Source of the DNA: Gossypium raimondii
Taxonomy: Eukaryota; Streptophyta; Magnoliopsida; Malvales; Malvaceae
NCBI RefSeq assembly: GCF_025698545.1
Contig: NC_068576.1
Coordinates: forward strand, 565,501 to 629,500
Direction of reading: 5' to 3'
Length of the DNA: 64,000 bases
Shown: piece after piece, positions 47,133 through 58,806 of the stretch
Numbering within the stretch: position 1 is the first letter of the stretch
Layout of the letters: every line of letters starts with the position of its first letter
Notes under the pieces: model-generated
The model's database searches: none
The model's input: only the letters and a program-made list of their open reading frames with translations
Told to the model about the DNA's origin: nothing
Made by a program: the position numbers and the translations under genes

Positions 47133-48908
47133 ATGGGCCGCCTGACATCCACCGTTGAAATTCCGGAAAGAAGACGCCAATCTGATCGAGAAAGCGGCCG
47201 GTACGCATCTGAATCCGATGGTTCCCCCGATTACCGCCGCCGTCGCCGTAGCCCTAGCTACGAAGCCTATGAACGCGACCACCAGAGCCGCAAAGATTAC
47301 CAACAGCGTAACCCTTCTGGTTCATCTGAATACAGGAACCCTAGAAGACGAAGCCCTGTCGAAAGTCCTGAAAGAAGACGGCGTTTTGACCGCGAAAATG
47401 GTCGTTACGCATCCGAATCGGATGACTCTGTTGATTACCGCCGTCGTCGCCGCAGTCCCAGTTACGACGTCTACGACCGCGACCAACCTCGAAACCGCCA
47501 CCCTTCGGAGTCGCCTGGAGACGAAAATCCTAGAAGGCGGAACCCTGCACATGACGGAACCCTAAACTCTCTGCCCAAGAAATTCGGCAAGAATCGCAGC
47601 TACCTGGACCGGGATTATCGGAACGGAAAACATTCAGAGTCCGAATCGGACGAGGAGTTGAAAGGATTGAACTTTGAAGAGTATAGGAGGCTGAAGAGAC
47701 AGAAGATGAGAAAGGCCTTGAGATTCTGTATTTGGGAGAATACTCCGAGTCCGCCGAGGAATGATGGCGATGATTTTGAGGATAAAGGTGATGAAATTTC
47801 GGAGAAGTACGGTGAGGATAACGGGGATGGGAAGAGCGACTCAGATAAAGAAAGGGAGATGACAAGCAATAAGAGAGTCAAATCCAAGTCTGAGTCTGAA
47901 AATTCTGGAAGTAGCGAATCAGAGAGCGAGTCAGAAACTGAATCAGATGATTCAAGGTCTCGGAGGAGGAAGAAGGGGTCGAGTTCTAAAAGTAAAAGTA
48001 GGAAAAGCAAACGTAGGAGCAGGAAAACATCGTCGTACAGTGATAGCGAATCTGATGAGAGCGAGTGTGAATCCGATGATGAGGAAGATAGCAAGCAGAG
48101 AAGGAAGTCGAGGAGAAAGGGGAGTAGGCGAAATAGGAATAGCAAGAAAAGCAGTACTAGGAAAAGAAGCAGGAAGAAGAGTAGGTATAGTGATTCCAAT
48201 GAGAGCGCAAGTGAAAGGGAAACTGAGGAATCTGATGTGAGTAAATCTTCTGATGATCGTGTCAAGTCAAAGAAGCGGAAAAGCTCTTCAAATTCGAGGT
48301 CTAGGAGGAGTAAGAAAAGGAGAGGATCAGAAACTGATAGTCAAGCTTCAGATTCTGATAAGAGCTCGGATTCTGGAGTTGATGCCAAGAGTAAAACAAT
48401 TATAGATGAGCCTAAGATTGCTGAAATTAATGCTGCTGAGGCTCTTATGTTTAAAGAAATGATAGAGGCTCAGAAGAAACCTGCATTGGATAATGAGCCT
48501 ATGGTCGGCCCAGCACCATTGCCAAGAGCTGAGGGACATATAAGTTATGGTGGTGCTCTGAGGCCTGGTGAAGGTGATGCCATTGCACAATATGTGCAAC
48601 AGGGGAAGCGTATCCCACGAAGAGGTGAAGTCGGTCTTTCTGCTGAGGAGATTCAGAAGTTCGAGAGCCTTGGGTTTGTGATGAGTGGTAGCAGACATCA
48701 GAGAATGAATGCCATTCGTATTAGGAAAGAAAACCAGGTTTACAGTGCAGAGGACAAGAGGGCATTGGCTATGTTTAACTATGAAGAGAAAGCAAAACGT
48801 GAGCACAAGGTTATGGCAGATTTGCAACGGCTGGTGCAGCGTCATATTGGGCAGGATGTTGGTCCTACTCACAACCCTTTTGCTGGAAAGGATGGGGCTG
48901 ATGCTTGA
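47133..48908 (+). CDS. MAS2: NKAP family protein, MAS2-like
   Basis: A single 591-codon exon. Residues 1 to about 160 hold two diverged copies of an RS-rich block ([19 protein letters not shown]... and [19 protein letters not shown]...). About 170-430 is a long Ser/Lys/Arg/Glu low-complexity RS-like region. The C-terminal ~150 residues are the conserved NKAP/SynMuv domain: [83 protein letters not shown] proteins are nuclear and link RNA processing with transcription; the Arabidopsis homolog MAS2 is reported to repress 45S rDNA. Intronless, as far as the coding part goes. Confidence 0.92.
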   Translation: MGRLTSTVEIPERRRQSDRESGRYASESDGSPDYRRRRRSPSYEAYERDHQSRKDYQQRNPSGSSEYRNPRRRSPVESPERRRRFDRENGRYASESDDSVDYRRRRRSPSYDVYDRDQPRNRHPSESPGDENPRRRNPAHDGTLNSLPKKFGKNRSYLDRDYRNGKHSESESDEELKGLNFEEYRRLKRQKMRKALRFCIWENTPSPPRNDGDDFEDKGDEISEKYGEDNGDGKSDSDKEREMTSNKRVKSKSESENSGSSESESESETESDDSRSRRRKKGSSSKSKSRKSKRRSRKTSSYSDSESDESECESDDEEDSKQRRKSRRKGSRRNRNSKKSSTRKRSRKKSRYSDSNESASERETEESDVSKSSDDRVKSKKRKSSSNSRSRRSKKRRGSETDSQASDSDKSSDSGVDAKSKTIIDEPKIAEINAAEALMFKEMIEAQKKPALDNEPMVGPAPLPRAEGHISYGGALRPGEGDAIAQYVQQGKRIPRRGEVGLSAEEIQKFESLGFVMSGSRHQRMNAIRIRKENQVYSAEDKRALAMFNYEEKAKREHKVMADLQRLVQRHIGQDVGPTHNPFAGKDGADA

Positions 48909-50594
48909 ATCTCATGTATGTTCAATTATTTATATGCTGTTTGCACTATTAATTTATTGCTAATTTGTTTGTGTATTTGTAATGAAAGCATCATCTTGAT
49001 TTTGGGTGTATGTGTTAAAAAGGCAGCATTTTTTATATTGTCTTTAGAATATGGAATGGAAGAAAAATTGTGGTATGTTGGCACAATTTGCATTGTTATC
49101 AACTTCCTTTCCCTTATTTGGTGTTAATTAGCGGTACATAAATTGAGAATATTATTGTAAGTTGGTCTCGGTGGAGGCCAAAGGTGACAAAGAGAAACAC
49201 TTAAGGATAGATTTATGGTATCCTGGACTTCATGGTGATTGACTGTTCAGTTTATGATAATAATATACATGGACAACAAAATCCCTAATTACCTCTTATC
49301 TCGACATTTCCAGAAGCTGGAAAAAGGTTCTTGGTTGTATATTTAAAGTTTTGACAGAAGTTTGTCATACAACTTCAGGTCCAAATGCTGGACATCTTTC
49401 AAGTGTCTAAGCTTTAGGGGATAAAAGCTTGGATTTTTGTTATGGAAACTTAAATTGTTTGCCATGTCTTTGAACTCATTGGAGCATATCAAGTTTTTCA
49501 ATGTTAATAGATGGGTAGGCTTGGTTGAGTTGGCTTTTGAGATTTTTACCAGGTTAATTAGGTTAACTCTCCTCTTAATCCAATAGCTTGGTTACATTCT
49601 ATATCTAGTTTATTTTAAAGATACTTTAGATCTGACCCAGTGATTAAGTTATGGTTGATGATTAATGATGTGCATTGTGGTAGTTTTGGAAGCAGAATAG
49701 GCATCTTGCTTCTGCTCTTGTCATGTCCATAGGATGTCTAGAATGTGTTCTCTTTTTTCGCCCTTATTGATACATTCATATAGTGTTTGTGAAATCCCAG
49801 CTCTGGTGGTTGTTAATATGGTTTGTGGTTTCTGCTGAACTTGTTCAACATTGGAGAAAGATTGAGTGCAATAACCTTAAGAATAATTTTTAGGAATGTT
49901 TTTAGAGGTAACAAGAAGAACGAGAGCTTGTAGCATGATCTTCAGCCTGTTTAGGGAGTTCTTTTGTTTTTAATGAAGGGACTTCGAACTACAGTAGAAC
50001 ATGCTCTACATAAAAGGAAATGGTTCTGATAGCATTTGAAAAGAGTTTCTAAGATTATTAGCTTATGTTCTATTGAAAAGGAGACTTGACGTTAAACATA
50101 TTACTTGCTCATGCAGATTCTTGAGCTTGCCATCTGAATTTGGCCAAACCGCGTCATCTGAGGCTTTGGAGTCAATAACGGAGAGGATCAATGGAGAAGT
50201 TCATCCGGGCATCCGTCCCCGGATGTTTAAATCTATGTGTATTGTACTATGCATGTAGCTGATGAATAGCATAGCAGGCACCAACAGTGAAAACTAAACT
50301 GTTATTTGCTTGTTTTTGTGAACTACTTTTATTGCAAAATATGATGTCAATACGATTATTAAAGAAATCATTTGAGTAGAAAATGTACTTAAAAGCCTCT
50401 CTTTTTTCTCTTTGGTCTGCATCTGTTTTGCTTGGGTCCCTTTGTTCGGTTGTTAGGCATCTATGTCTTACGTAATTCACTTGTTACCTAAAAAGTTGAT
50501 GAACGGTTTACATAAATGCAGTATAAAAAGTACAGGAGGGAGAAAAGTAGATATAATCATATAAAATCATGGTTACGTCATTTCATCTTCCATC
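48909..50594. other. 3' flank of the NKAP gene and intergenic DNA
   Basis: Contains the 3' UTR of the NKAP gene and, at the right, that of psaD (minus). 50117-50257 after a CATGCAG acceptor-like site reads LSLPSEFGQTASSEALESI..., a protein-like stretch of unknown origin (possible alternative 3' exon or relic). Confidence 0.4.
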
Positions 50595-51227
50595 TTACAA
50601 ATCATAAACTTGTTTCCCAGTGAATTTAACTTCAATTGGACTGACATTCTTCCCAATAGACCTGAAATTCTGGCCCACTCCTTGACGACCTGGGTTCACT
50701 TTCTCAGGGTAAACCCCATCTTTGGGGTGAAGGTATTGAACCTCACCATTAGGGAAAACCCTGTAAAATTGGTACTTGATCTTGTACTTAGACCTCAGCC
50801 TAGTACCCAGAGCCAAACACTGCTCTTTCCTCGCCAACTTGAGCAAGTTAGGTCCTTGCCTCATGATGGCCGCCCCACCAGTCGGCATCTCAAAGACTTG
50901 TTCTTTGGGTGAATCCCATGTGATGACGTAGAATTCTTCGACTTGAGCCTTTCTAAGCAGTCCTCCAGTGCTTCCTCCGAAGATGGGTGATGGGGTGTTG
51001 GGGTCCAATTCCGGAGGGGTGAAACCGACCGGAGCTTCCTTTGTGGCAGCAGCAGATGATGCTTCCTCATCAGCAGCTGCAGCTCTAATGGTTCTTTGAG
51101 CCATGGAGAAGTTGAGGGACTTGGAAGAGGTAGCAAAGGAAAATGATGAGGCTGGTTTCCATGGGGCCAAAGATTTTGGGGTGGTGATTGTGGGGGTGAA
51201 GAGACCTGCTTGAGTTGCCATGGCCAT
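50595..51227 (-). CDS. psaD: Photosystem I reaction centre subunit II (PsaD), chloroplast precursor
   Basis: An intronless frame of 210 codons. Residues 1 to about 48 are a Ser/Thr/Ala/Pro-rich plastid transit peptide. The mature part starts around [10 protein letters not shown] and holds the PsaD core: [91 protein letters not shown], ending [11 protein letters not shown]. PsaD is a stromal-side subunit that docks ferredoxin and clamps PsaC onto photosystem I. Length and lack of introns fit plant psaD genes. A run of 13 C's (minus strand) near 51280 lies in the leader or promoter; GATAAG (51357-51362) is an I-box-like light element. Confidence 0.97.
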   Translation of the reverse strand: MAMATQAGLFTPTITTPKSLAPWKPASSFSFATSSKSLNFSMAQRTIRAAAADEEASSAAATKEAPVGFTPPELDPNTPSPIFGGSTGGLLRKAQVEEFYVITWDSPKEQVFEMPTGGAAIMRQGPNLLKLARKEQCLALGTRLRSKYKIKYQFYRVFPNGEVQYLHPKDGVYPEKVNPGRQGVGQNFRSIGKNVSPIEVKFTGKQVYDL

Positions 51228-51399
51228 GTAGATGATGGGTGTTAGAGCTGCAGTTGATGAGTTCTTTTTGTTGATTTTTAGGGGGGGGGGGGATTAGAGA
51301 TTTATGTGATGGATGATAAAAAAGAAAATGAATTTTGATGGGTGGGTGGTGTTTGGATAAGATGATATTTACTTGGACCAATAGGATGATTGATTTTGA

Positions 51400-52010
51400 T
51401 GCTTGCTCTTACCCAAGCCTAGTTCTCTCTTCTCCTAATATCCTCTACATTTATTTGGATTATCTCATAATCTTCTAAAGGAATTCCTAAATACAACACA
51501 TTTTATAGGCAAAACATTAACAAGGTCTCTTTCGGAACATGCATTGAACCTAGGAAGTTCCCCATAAGTTACCATTTGCCAAGCTAAACATCCATGCATT
51601 TACCAATACCCAACTTAATCTAATGCTCCATTTTGCAGTTATGGGTAAATTTGTTTAGGGGCAGGGTGAGCCTTGGCATCAGTATCCATGGAAATCACTT
51701 CAGATTTTGCTATTAGTTATTGTATCATATGTAAGTTATGGATTTAATCTTTATATTTTAATACGGATTCAATTTAGACCCAAATAGTAATTGTTAAATC
51801 CGTTTAGTTAAATTTTATCATTTCAAAATTCTTATGTGGCAAACATATAATTATTTTGTAATGTCACGTTAACCACCTATTTTCACATAATACTCACAAA
51901 AAGTTAAATAATTTTGGTAAATGAATTTAATTTTAAATTTCAAAAATTTTAGACTAATATTGATTAAATTGGAGAGCAAAATTAAATCCACAATTTATGT
52001 ATAATACATG
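51400..52010. other. Upstream of psaD, then AT-rich intergenic
   Basis: No gene seen. 51720-51900 has the look of a MULE-like arm (TTCAATTTAGACCC, GTGGCAAAC, GTCACGTTAACC) but no partner was found. Confidence 0.4.
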
Positions 52011-52539
52011 AAGAAATTACTTTATGGACCCTTCTCACCACATCATCCATAGTCTTTCTTTCCAATTATTAAATAACGTTTGAGCAAATTTTTTCATGTC
52101 ATTGATACATAATTTTGGAAATTTTTTTACTTCAAACTTGGAACCCAAAACCCAGGATCCCAAATTTCAAACTCGAACCCTAGACCCTAAAACTCAAATT
52201 TGAACTAAACTCTAAACCCCAAACTCGACGGGTTCATGTTTGGGGTTTAGGGTTTGGTGTTCGAGATTCTAGGTTTTGGGTCTAGGGTTTTATGTTAGAG
52301 TTTAGAACCCCGAACTCGTAATCCTAAACTCAAATCGAATCCAAACACAGACCTTGAATCTTTAACCCGGAATTCGACAGGTTTGGGTTTGGGTTGGGGG
52401 TTCAAGGTTTAATGTTCAGAGTAAAAAAATTACCAAAATTATGTATCAATGACATGGAAAACAATTGTTGAAATGTCATTAGATAATTGGAAAGAGACCA
52501 TGGATGATGTGGTGAGAATGATCCATAAAATAATTTCCC
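52011..52539. mobile_element. Fold-back element with degenerate telomere-like interior
   Basis: A 529-bp inverted repeat. The left arm (AAGAAATTACTTTATGGACC..., through GTCATTGATACATAATTTTG) is complementary to the right arm over about 120 bp. The 9-bp flanks TAATACATG (52002-52010) and TATTATATG (52540-52548) match at 7 of 9 positions, fitting an old MULE-type duplication. The interior (52140-52420) is made of degenerate AAACCCTA and TTTAGGGTTT words on both strands. No coding region. Confidence 0.65.
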
Positions 52540-52731
52540 TATTATATGATTGATAGCAAAAATCCACATATCAAATTTAATTTGTACTATTTGATCAAAA
52601 TTAAAATTTTAAAATTCAAAAAAAATATAATAGCAGGATTTCTTTTTCTTTTTATTGCAATTTTCCACATCTTCAGACTAAATTTTATTCTCAGGGTTAA
52701 ATTACTTTTTGGGTATAAATTTGGTAACTTA

Positions 52732-52990
52732 TTCTCACATTGGGACTTGATTTTTTTTTGTCCAAGTTAATCCTTGAATTTGATGATTATTCACACATTA
52801 GGGTCTAAACTCTTTTATCCAAGTTAGTTCTTAAACTTACAATTGTTCTCACATTGGAATATCAACTTTGTTTTGTTCAAATTAGCCATGAACTTGCTAT
52901 TTCTTCTCATATTAGGGCCTGAACTAGAAATTGTTCTCACATTGAGATACGAAGTTCTTTTGTCCAAATGAGTCTTGACTAGGTAATTAT
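52732..52990. repeat. Degenerate minisatellite, ~56-bp unit
   Basis: Five imperfect units beginning TTCTCACATTGGG, each with CTTTTGTCCAAGTTAGTCC-like middle parts, start at about 52732, 52790, 52846, 52904 (short) and 52936. The units are well diverged. Confidence 0.7.
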
Positions 52991-54139
52991 TTCAATATTC
53001 TTAAAGAGACTGGCAGGATCATCTTCCTCAGTGTCCAAAAAATAGTACATACTGTGGGAACCTTTAATTATTGGATACCTTCCACCTTTCTTTTTCTGTC
53101 CTTAACAAAGAACTATTGGCAGATACTACAACAAACTAACCCCATATGACAGTATACCCTGCTTTTCCCAATTATTTAAGGAACCTTGCCTGAAAATGAA
53201 CTATCATGTCCAAATAATTCTAAAGAGGTAGTGCAATTGTAAAGCAACAAAAGAATACAAAAAATAAATGGGGGCAAATAATATTCAGTTGCTTCCACCT
53301 CTGACCTTTGAGAATTTTTTGGTTCTGCTTTTTTTTTTTAACTTCAAATATCTCTAATGGCACACCCCCACAACTCCACCCACAATCAATAACAACAAAA
53401 TCAATGGCAAATTGAACAAAGCATAAGGTTAATGTTTTTCAAATAAAATAGTAACCAAATTAAGAACATCGTTTTTCTCAGCAAATGATTAAGCTATTTA
53501 CACTGTCAGCATCACCTTTAACCAATCAAATAAATTTGACCCCATTTTAACACCCCCACAAAACATACTTTTAATAGGGCAACCCAAAGCAAAAATAATC
53601 CAAAACATGGTATCGGTTGGTCCCCTACTTTGGGTCTTACTTCAAAACGGCATGGTTTAATAACAGCCCTTTTCTAATAGTATCCTCTCTTCTTTAAGAG
53701 CTATGACCCCCCAGGCCTTTAAGCCAATGTGATTGTGATGCTTCGTACCAGCAGGAGTTGTACCCAAATCTCATCTTCTAATCTTTATTCAATTCATAAG
53801 CTCCTTTGGTTTTACACCTCTGCTGAATCTGTCAAGACAATTAATATCTTTAGTTCCTCAGGCATACATGAAGAGCTTTGGTCCCCTCAAAAACCTAGTC
53901 CCTTCATAATTCCATGGGGGTCTCCTGTAATAACAAGGCATCTGCTGTAGAAAAGGTGGCTGGTGCATGTGCTCAAAGATTGAAGGCACGTTTCTTCCAC
54001 AAACCAGAGATGATTTTTGGCCATTACGAGCAGAAGAATTCTGTGTCCCGTTGTGATGGCAATGTAGGAACTGATGAAACCAACTATGCTGCTTGTTGAG
54101 CTTGTTCTCAAGTTGCCGCTGCTACATGAAACCAAACAA
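52991..54139. other. Intergenic and 3' UTR of the TIC-like gene
   Basis: The part nearest 54140 is the expected 3' UTR of the minus-strand gene. Open frames at 53729-53950 (plus) and 53887-54135 (minus) show no recognised features. Confidence 0.4.
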
Positions 54140-57100
54140 TCATAGGCGATGCAGACTGGCTGCTGTAGGTATTTCTTGTGCCTGTGGCGATAACACGGAC
54201 TTGGTATTTACCCCAAACGATATTTGCGTTTGGCCTTGTGGAGGCCTCAATGGTTGCTGGGGAAAAGTTTTAACATTGGTAGCAGGGGAAGCTGGGGTTC
54301 TAGCTGAGTTTTTCCATGGGGTTGATTGTGCAGCAGGGTTGCTTTGGGGCACAGTATGTGTGTATATAGCAGCATTGCTAGAAAATTTAGCAGCAATGGA
54401 AGATGCAGGCATGGTGTTGGTTGTCTGAACTTTGTTTCGAGAAGCTGTAGGAGGTTGCTGATGATGTTGTTGCACCATGTGCTGCTTCTGAAGTTGAAGC
54501 AGCTGTTGATGGGAATTTGATGAATTAGCAACAATGGGAGGACTTATGGCTACTGTAGTGGAGGTAATGGAGCACGGAGTCCGATTTCCACTGACGGTAG
54601 AGGATACAAAATTCAAAGATCTAGCTGAATTGTCAAAAAAATATGTCTGACCATTTGTTGTATGCGACTTCCCCGAACTTGCCTTTTTTCCATCATCCTT
54701 GCTGGTTGAACTAGATCCACTCTTCCCATCAGATATTTGGTGATTCTTCTGCTGTGCAACTTGTGGTGCAGGTGCAACTTGGTATCCTTGCCGAGCCAAC
54801 TCAGGTAGGCTATGCAAAATTGCAGGGTTTTGTGCCATAGATGAGAAGTTAAGATTTGAAGCTTTGTTGTTTCCAGTGGAGGCAAACGACATGGCAAATG
54901 CTTGAGTAGGGACAAGATCAACTCCGCCTCCACCAACTGATGCAGAGGGTACGAAGGCAAAGTTGAGCGGCTGATGAGGAAGAGGTGGGTTCTGGGAATG
55001 AACTTTTTTCTGGGCGTTTGCAATTGGACGCTCTCCACTCATCTCCTGTTCCATTTTACGAGATTGATTGGATGAAAGAACATTATGCTCCTGAAGCTGC
55101 TGCGAATGCATGCTTGTTGAGCTCAAAAAATTGTTGCCACAAACTTGTCCACCCCGTGGTTGCTGACTTTCTGGTTGCTTGTGGGATGACGAAGAACCAC
55201 TTGACGGGACTGTATTTTGATAAGCTGGTTGAACCAGAGGCTGAGAGCGAGCTTGCTGCTGTTGAAGTTGAGGATGGAACATCTGAGAAGAATGGAAAGG
55301 CCCATTAAAGAAAGGCAACGACTGACTGGGGGTTCCTCCTCTAATTGCTGATGGGTTTCCGACTGGTGCAGAGATAGAAAAAGGATAACCATTGTTCTGT
55401 AATATAGTCAAGTACGGAGCCTGGTTAGCAGCCAAATTTGGGTAATTAAAGCTCACAGCTCCTGCTACTCCTGGTAACACCGTAGAGCTAGTCGAAATTC
55501 CAAGTGTTGAATTATCAGTCAAGGATGCTTTGCCAGTTGAGGTAGCAGATTTAGAAGGCCCAGATGGATTTGCAGTTGTTTGATACTGACTCAAAGGGAA
55601 TATGAAAGCAGGGCCATGCTGCAACATCACAGAAAACAAGACTTAGAAAACAAAAACTTCTGAAACAAAATGATTGAAAATGAATAAAAGAAACAAAAAA
55701 AAAAGGAAGTAGCAACAAAGCTTCATTAACTTTAAAAAGCATTAACATACCTTCAAGGTACCAGTAGATAGCGGTTGGGAAGCCTGTTGAACCACAACCT
55801 GCTTCTTCTTTGTTGCGTCCTTCGAGCATTCAGAGATTTTATCTTTCCTGGTAAGACCAGGAAAGCTCGCTGCAACCTTACTTTTCTCCAAGGTAGGGCC
55901 TAGACTCACTAATGGATTTCCAAGAATCAAAGTTTCTGCAGCTGGTGCCACATTGAAATTGCAGGGCTTGCCCCCAGATAGAGAAACAGAACCAGTCTGT
56001 GGTGGCAAAAAATGGTTCATTTTTGCATACTGCTGGTGTGATTGTATATTTTGAGCAATGTAGTGATGCATGACACATCTTTTAGGCCGAGGTTGGGAAA
56101 GCAAGAAATGAAAGGGCTGCATATTTTCAATAGAAAATAGTTAATTAAAAGCCAAGAAAAATCCAGAGCCATTTGAACCTTAGACCTAGAAAGGAAATCA
56201 GTAATTCATACCTGCAATGCCATGGATGATCCGACGCTTGCATCCATGGGCAGAAATGTTTGGAAGGGAGGCATATACCTGTTATAAAAAGTAAAAGTCA
56301 AACTCCTTAGAAACAATATGATATAATTCCGCAACCCCATTTAACAAAAACAAAATGCAGGTCCGGAACAAAGTCTTGGTAGCTTACCCCAGTGGTGGCA
56401 GACCATTTGGCACTGGCACTGAACTAGATGAAGCTGAATTAAGAGAAGAGAATCAGTTAGTAAACTTCATCAATTCATAGTTCAAGCAAACCGAGAGAGC
56501 TAAAGTTAACAAATAAAACTCATTGAGCAGCACAGAGAGTCAAAACCTGAAATATATTCAAATTTTACCTGTTTGCGTCACTTTAGAAATGCCAACTTTA
56601 GATAGCTGTGGCTTTTGACCTAGCTCAAATGTACAACAATCACTAGCAGCTTGATCCGGCTTCTCCAAATTAAGGTTCAACGACTCTCGTTTCCCGTTAA
56701 TTGTATCCATCTTCTTGCCTTTACTATCTTCTGCTTTCATTTCTTTCTCCACAAGCTTTGCTTCATCCTTGACCAAGGTCTCCACCTTCTGCATAAAAAT
56801 GAGAAAATAATATGTTTAATCCATGAACAAAAATCAGAAGGAGAAATCAGTAGAGCCAAAATGCACTCACCGATTCTGCATCCTGAAACTTGCAATTAGG
56901 ATCGGACATTATATCCACACACCCATCCTTTACTGGAGATGATGCCATAGGAGGAGCCTGTTGGAAAAGGTGGCACTACTCATTATTCCTTCTTCAGTAA
57001 TTTGGACAGCAAAATACCAACCCAAGTAATCTAATTTTGACAGAAGGAGATTCTCACCATCAAATCGATCTTGAACTTCTCTTCAAGCTGGCTTTCCACA

Positions 57101-58806
57101 ATTGTCATTGCCGATACTCTATCGATGTCCCGCCATTTAAAAGAAATCAGATATCTTGAGAGCATTAATTAAAGGAGATAGAAAGAAAGCAAGATTCTTT
57201 GATACTTACGGTTCAGTCGCGGTGGGATTCTGATAATCGACACCCAAATTAGCGGATCCCTTTTTGGTAGTAACTGATTTTTCCTTGGTCACAGCTCTAT
57301 CTACGGAATTCGGTTCTTCTACAGCAGATGGTTTCGGATCTCCTTGCTTAATCAACATTGCATTCTCCCATGACTCCATTACCACTGGTGCAGTTTTTGC
57401 AACGCCATTATCAGAAATTGCAGCATTAAGTCCCAAAATTTGACCCCTTTTTGGTGAACAAATTCCCATTTCTGCCTGCTGTTCATTCTCAACTTTCAGT
57501 GGAGTTGGAGAATCCACAACTTCAACTTTGCTCTTGTTTGAGGCTACAAATGCCAATAATAAAAATAAATAAAGAAAAAGAATACCGTATAGCAAAAGGA
57601 CTTAATGATAAAAGTAGTTACCAAGGCCAGTTAATGGATCCTTTAAAACCGTTGTCTGGGATTGGCTGAGTGCAGAGCATGCAATCTGAGGAGAAGAAGA
57701 GGTCTTAATATCCGTAGAGAAAACATTCGCATCTTCAGATTCAAGCTTTGACGAAGGGTTTCCAGCGCTATCTTCCTTCTTGGAGCTATGCGATTGCTTC
57801 ATCAATCCGTAAAGAACCTCTGCAATTTCAATCTCAATATCCTCTTGAGCTGAGCTCGAAGACTTGGTCGCCTTTGGAAGCCGAGTCTTGGGTCGATTCG
57901 TCTTCTGCAACATTTCGTGGGAAAAACAAAAGACCCAAAAACAGCTAAATCCTCTCAATTTCGTCAAACATTAAAAAAAGGAGAAAAGAGGGTAGAAAAG
58001 GCCCATAAGCTGACCATCTTCTTCCTGACTGAACCATTTGATGAAGACGGTGAAACACGGTCAGACTCAACGCTCCGACGAGCCGGTGACACCGAACCTC
58101 GCAGATGGTTTTGTTCATCGACGAAACCACCATTTCCAGCCACCCAATTCTCATGTGACCTTTTCACTGAAGCTGAAAAAGAAAAAGAATACAAAAAAAA
58201 AGAAGAAAAGGAAATCAGCTCCATCTTTTATATATAAAAACATAAATAATTAAATAACCAACAATTTTGATACCTGAGCGAGCTTTTCTGGGAACCGGAA
58301 AACTCATCATCATTTCATCGCTGGCCTTCAAATGAGTCGCCTGCCCAGAAATTCTAGCAGAAGGTGAGATTTTACGGCTACTGAGCTGCTTCTGCTGCTG
58401 CTCGGTTTCGTTTTCTTCTTCTTCTTCTTCACCACCTGAACTCTCCTCCGTACTTTCTTCTCCGTCTTCTCTCTTATCGCTTTCACGTAAAACCACCTTA
58501 TTCGACCGCCTACGCTTGCTCCGATTCGACAAATCTCGCTCTCTGTCTCTCTTGCTCGTTCTCTCTCTTAACCTCGCCGTTTCTTGCATCTCCATCTCTC
58601 CATCTTCTGCAAAACCCAACCAAAAACTATATATCAATCAATCAAACTCCAAAAAAAAAAAAAAAAAACCTTCACACAGAGAAAAAATAAAATAAAAAGA
58701 GTCTGAAATCAGGTGACTGACGGATATTATTATTCCGTTGACGACGTTTATGCAACCCGTTTGAGTGAGCTATGTTCGATCTTCTTCCTTCTCTATTTCT
58801 CTCCAT
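54140..58806 (-). CDS. TIC: TIME FOR COFFEE-like circadian clock regulator
   Basis: Twelve exons: 58806-58722, 58606-58274, 58172-58015, 57904-57622, 57543-57210, 57118-57058, 56957-56871, 56788-56569, 56433-56388, 56278-56212, 56116-55751 and 55618-54140, joining to 3519 nt (1172 aa). The start MERNREGRRSNIAHSNGLHK, the basic RLRERTSKRDRERD block, EEKFKIDLMAPP, and PRPKRCVMHHYIAQNIQSHQ followed by GGKPCNFN are the family's conserved blocks. The last exon is rich in Gln, Ser and Pro, and the protein ends AASLHRL. TIC is a nuclear factor that sustains clock amplitude and links to jasmonate (MYC2) and sugar signalling. The donor of exon 1 (CC|GTCAGT) was chosen because it keeps phase. The protein is shorter than Arabidopsis TIC, mainly at the C-terminus. 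Confidence 0.88.

Noticed and set aside
47155-47565. 136-codon plus-strand frame overlapping the NKAP start
   Set aside because: Out-of-frame shadow of the NKAP N-terminus, Thr/Ala-rich without domain.
47615-48265. 216-codon minus-strand frame, Leu/Ser-rich
   Set aside because: Exact antisense of the RS-rich NKAP region; Ser/Glu codon bias on one strand yields Leu/Ser on the other.
48348-48872. 174-codon minus-strand frame
   Set aside because: Antisense of the conserved NKAP C-terminal domain; no independent features.
52140-52420. True telomere or interstitial telomere
   Set aside because: Words are degenerate, occur on both strands and sit inside an inverted-repeat element, so this is not a telomeric array.
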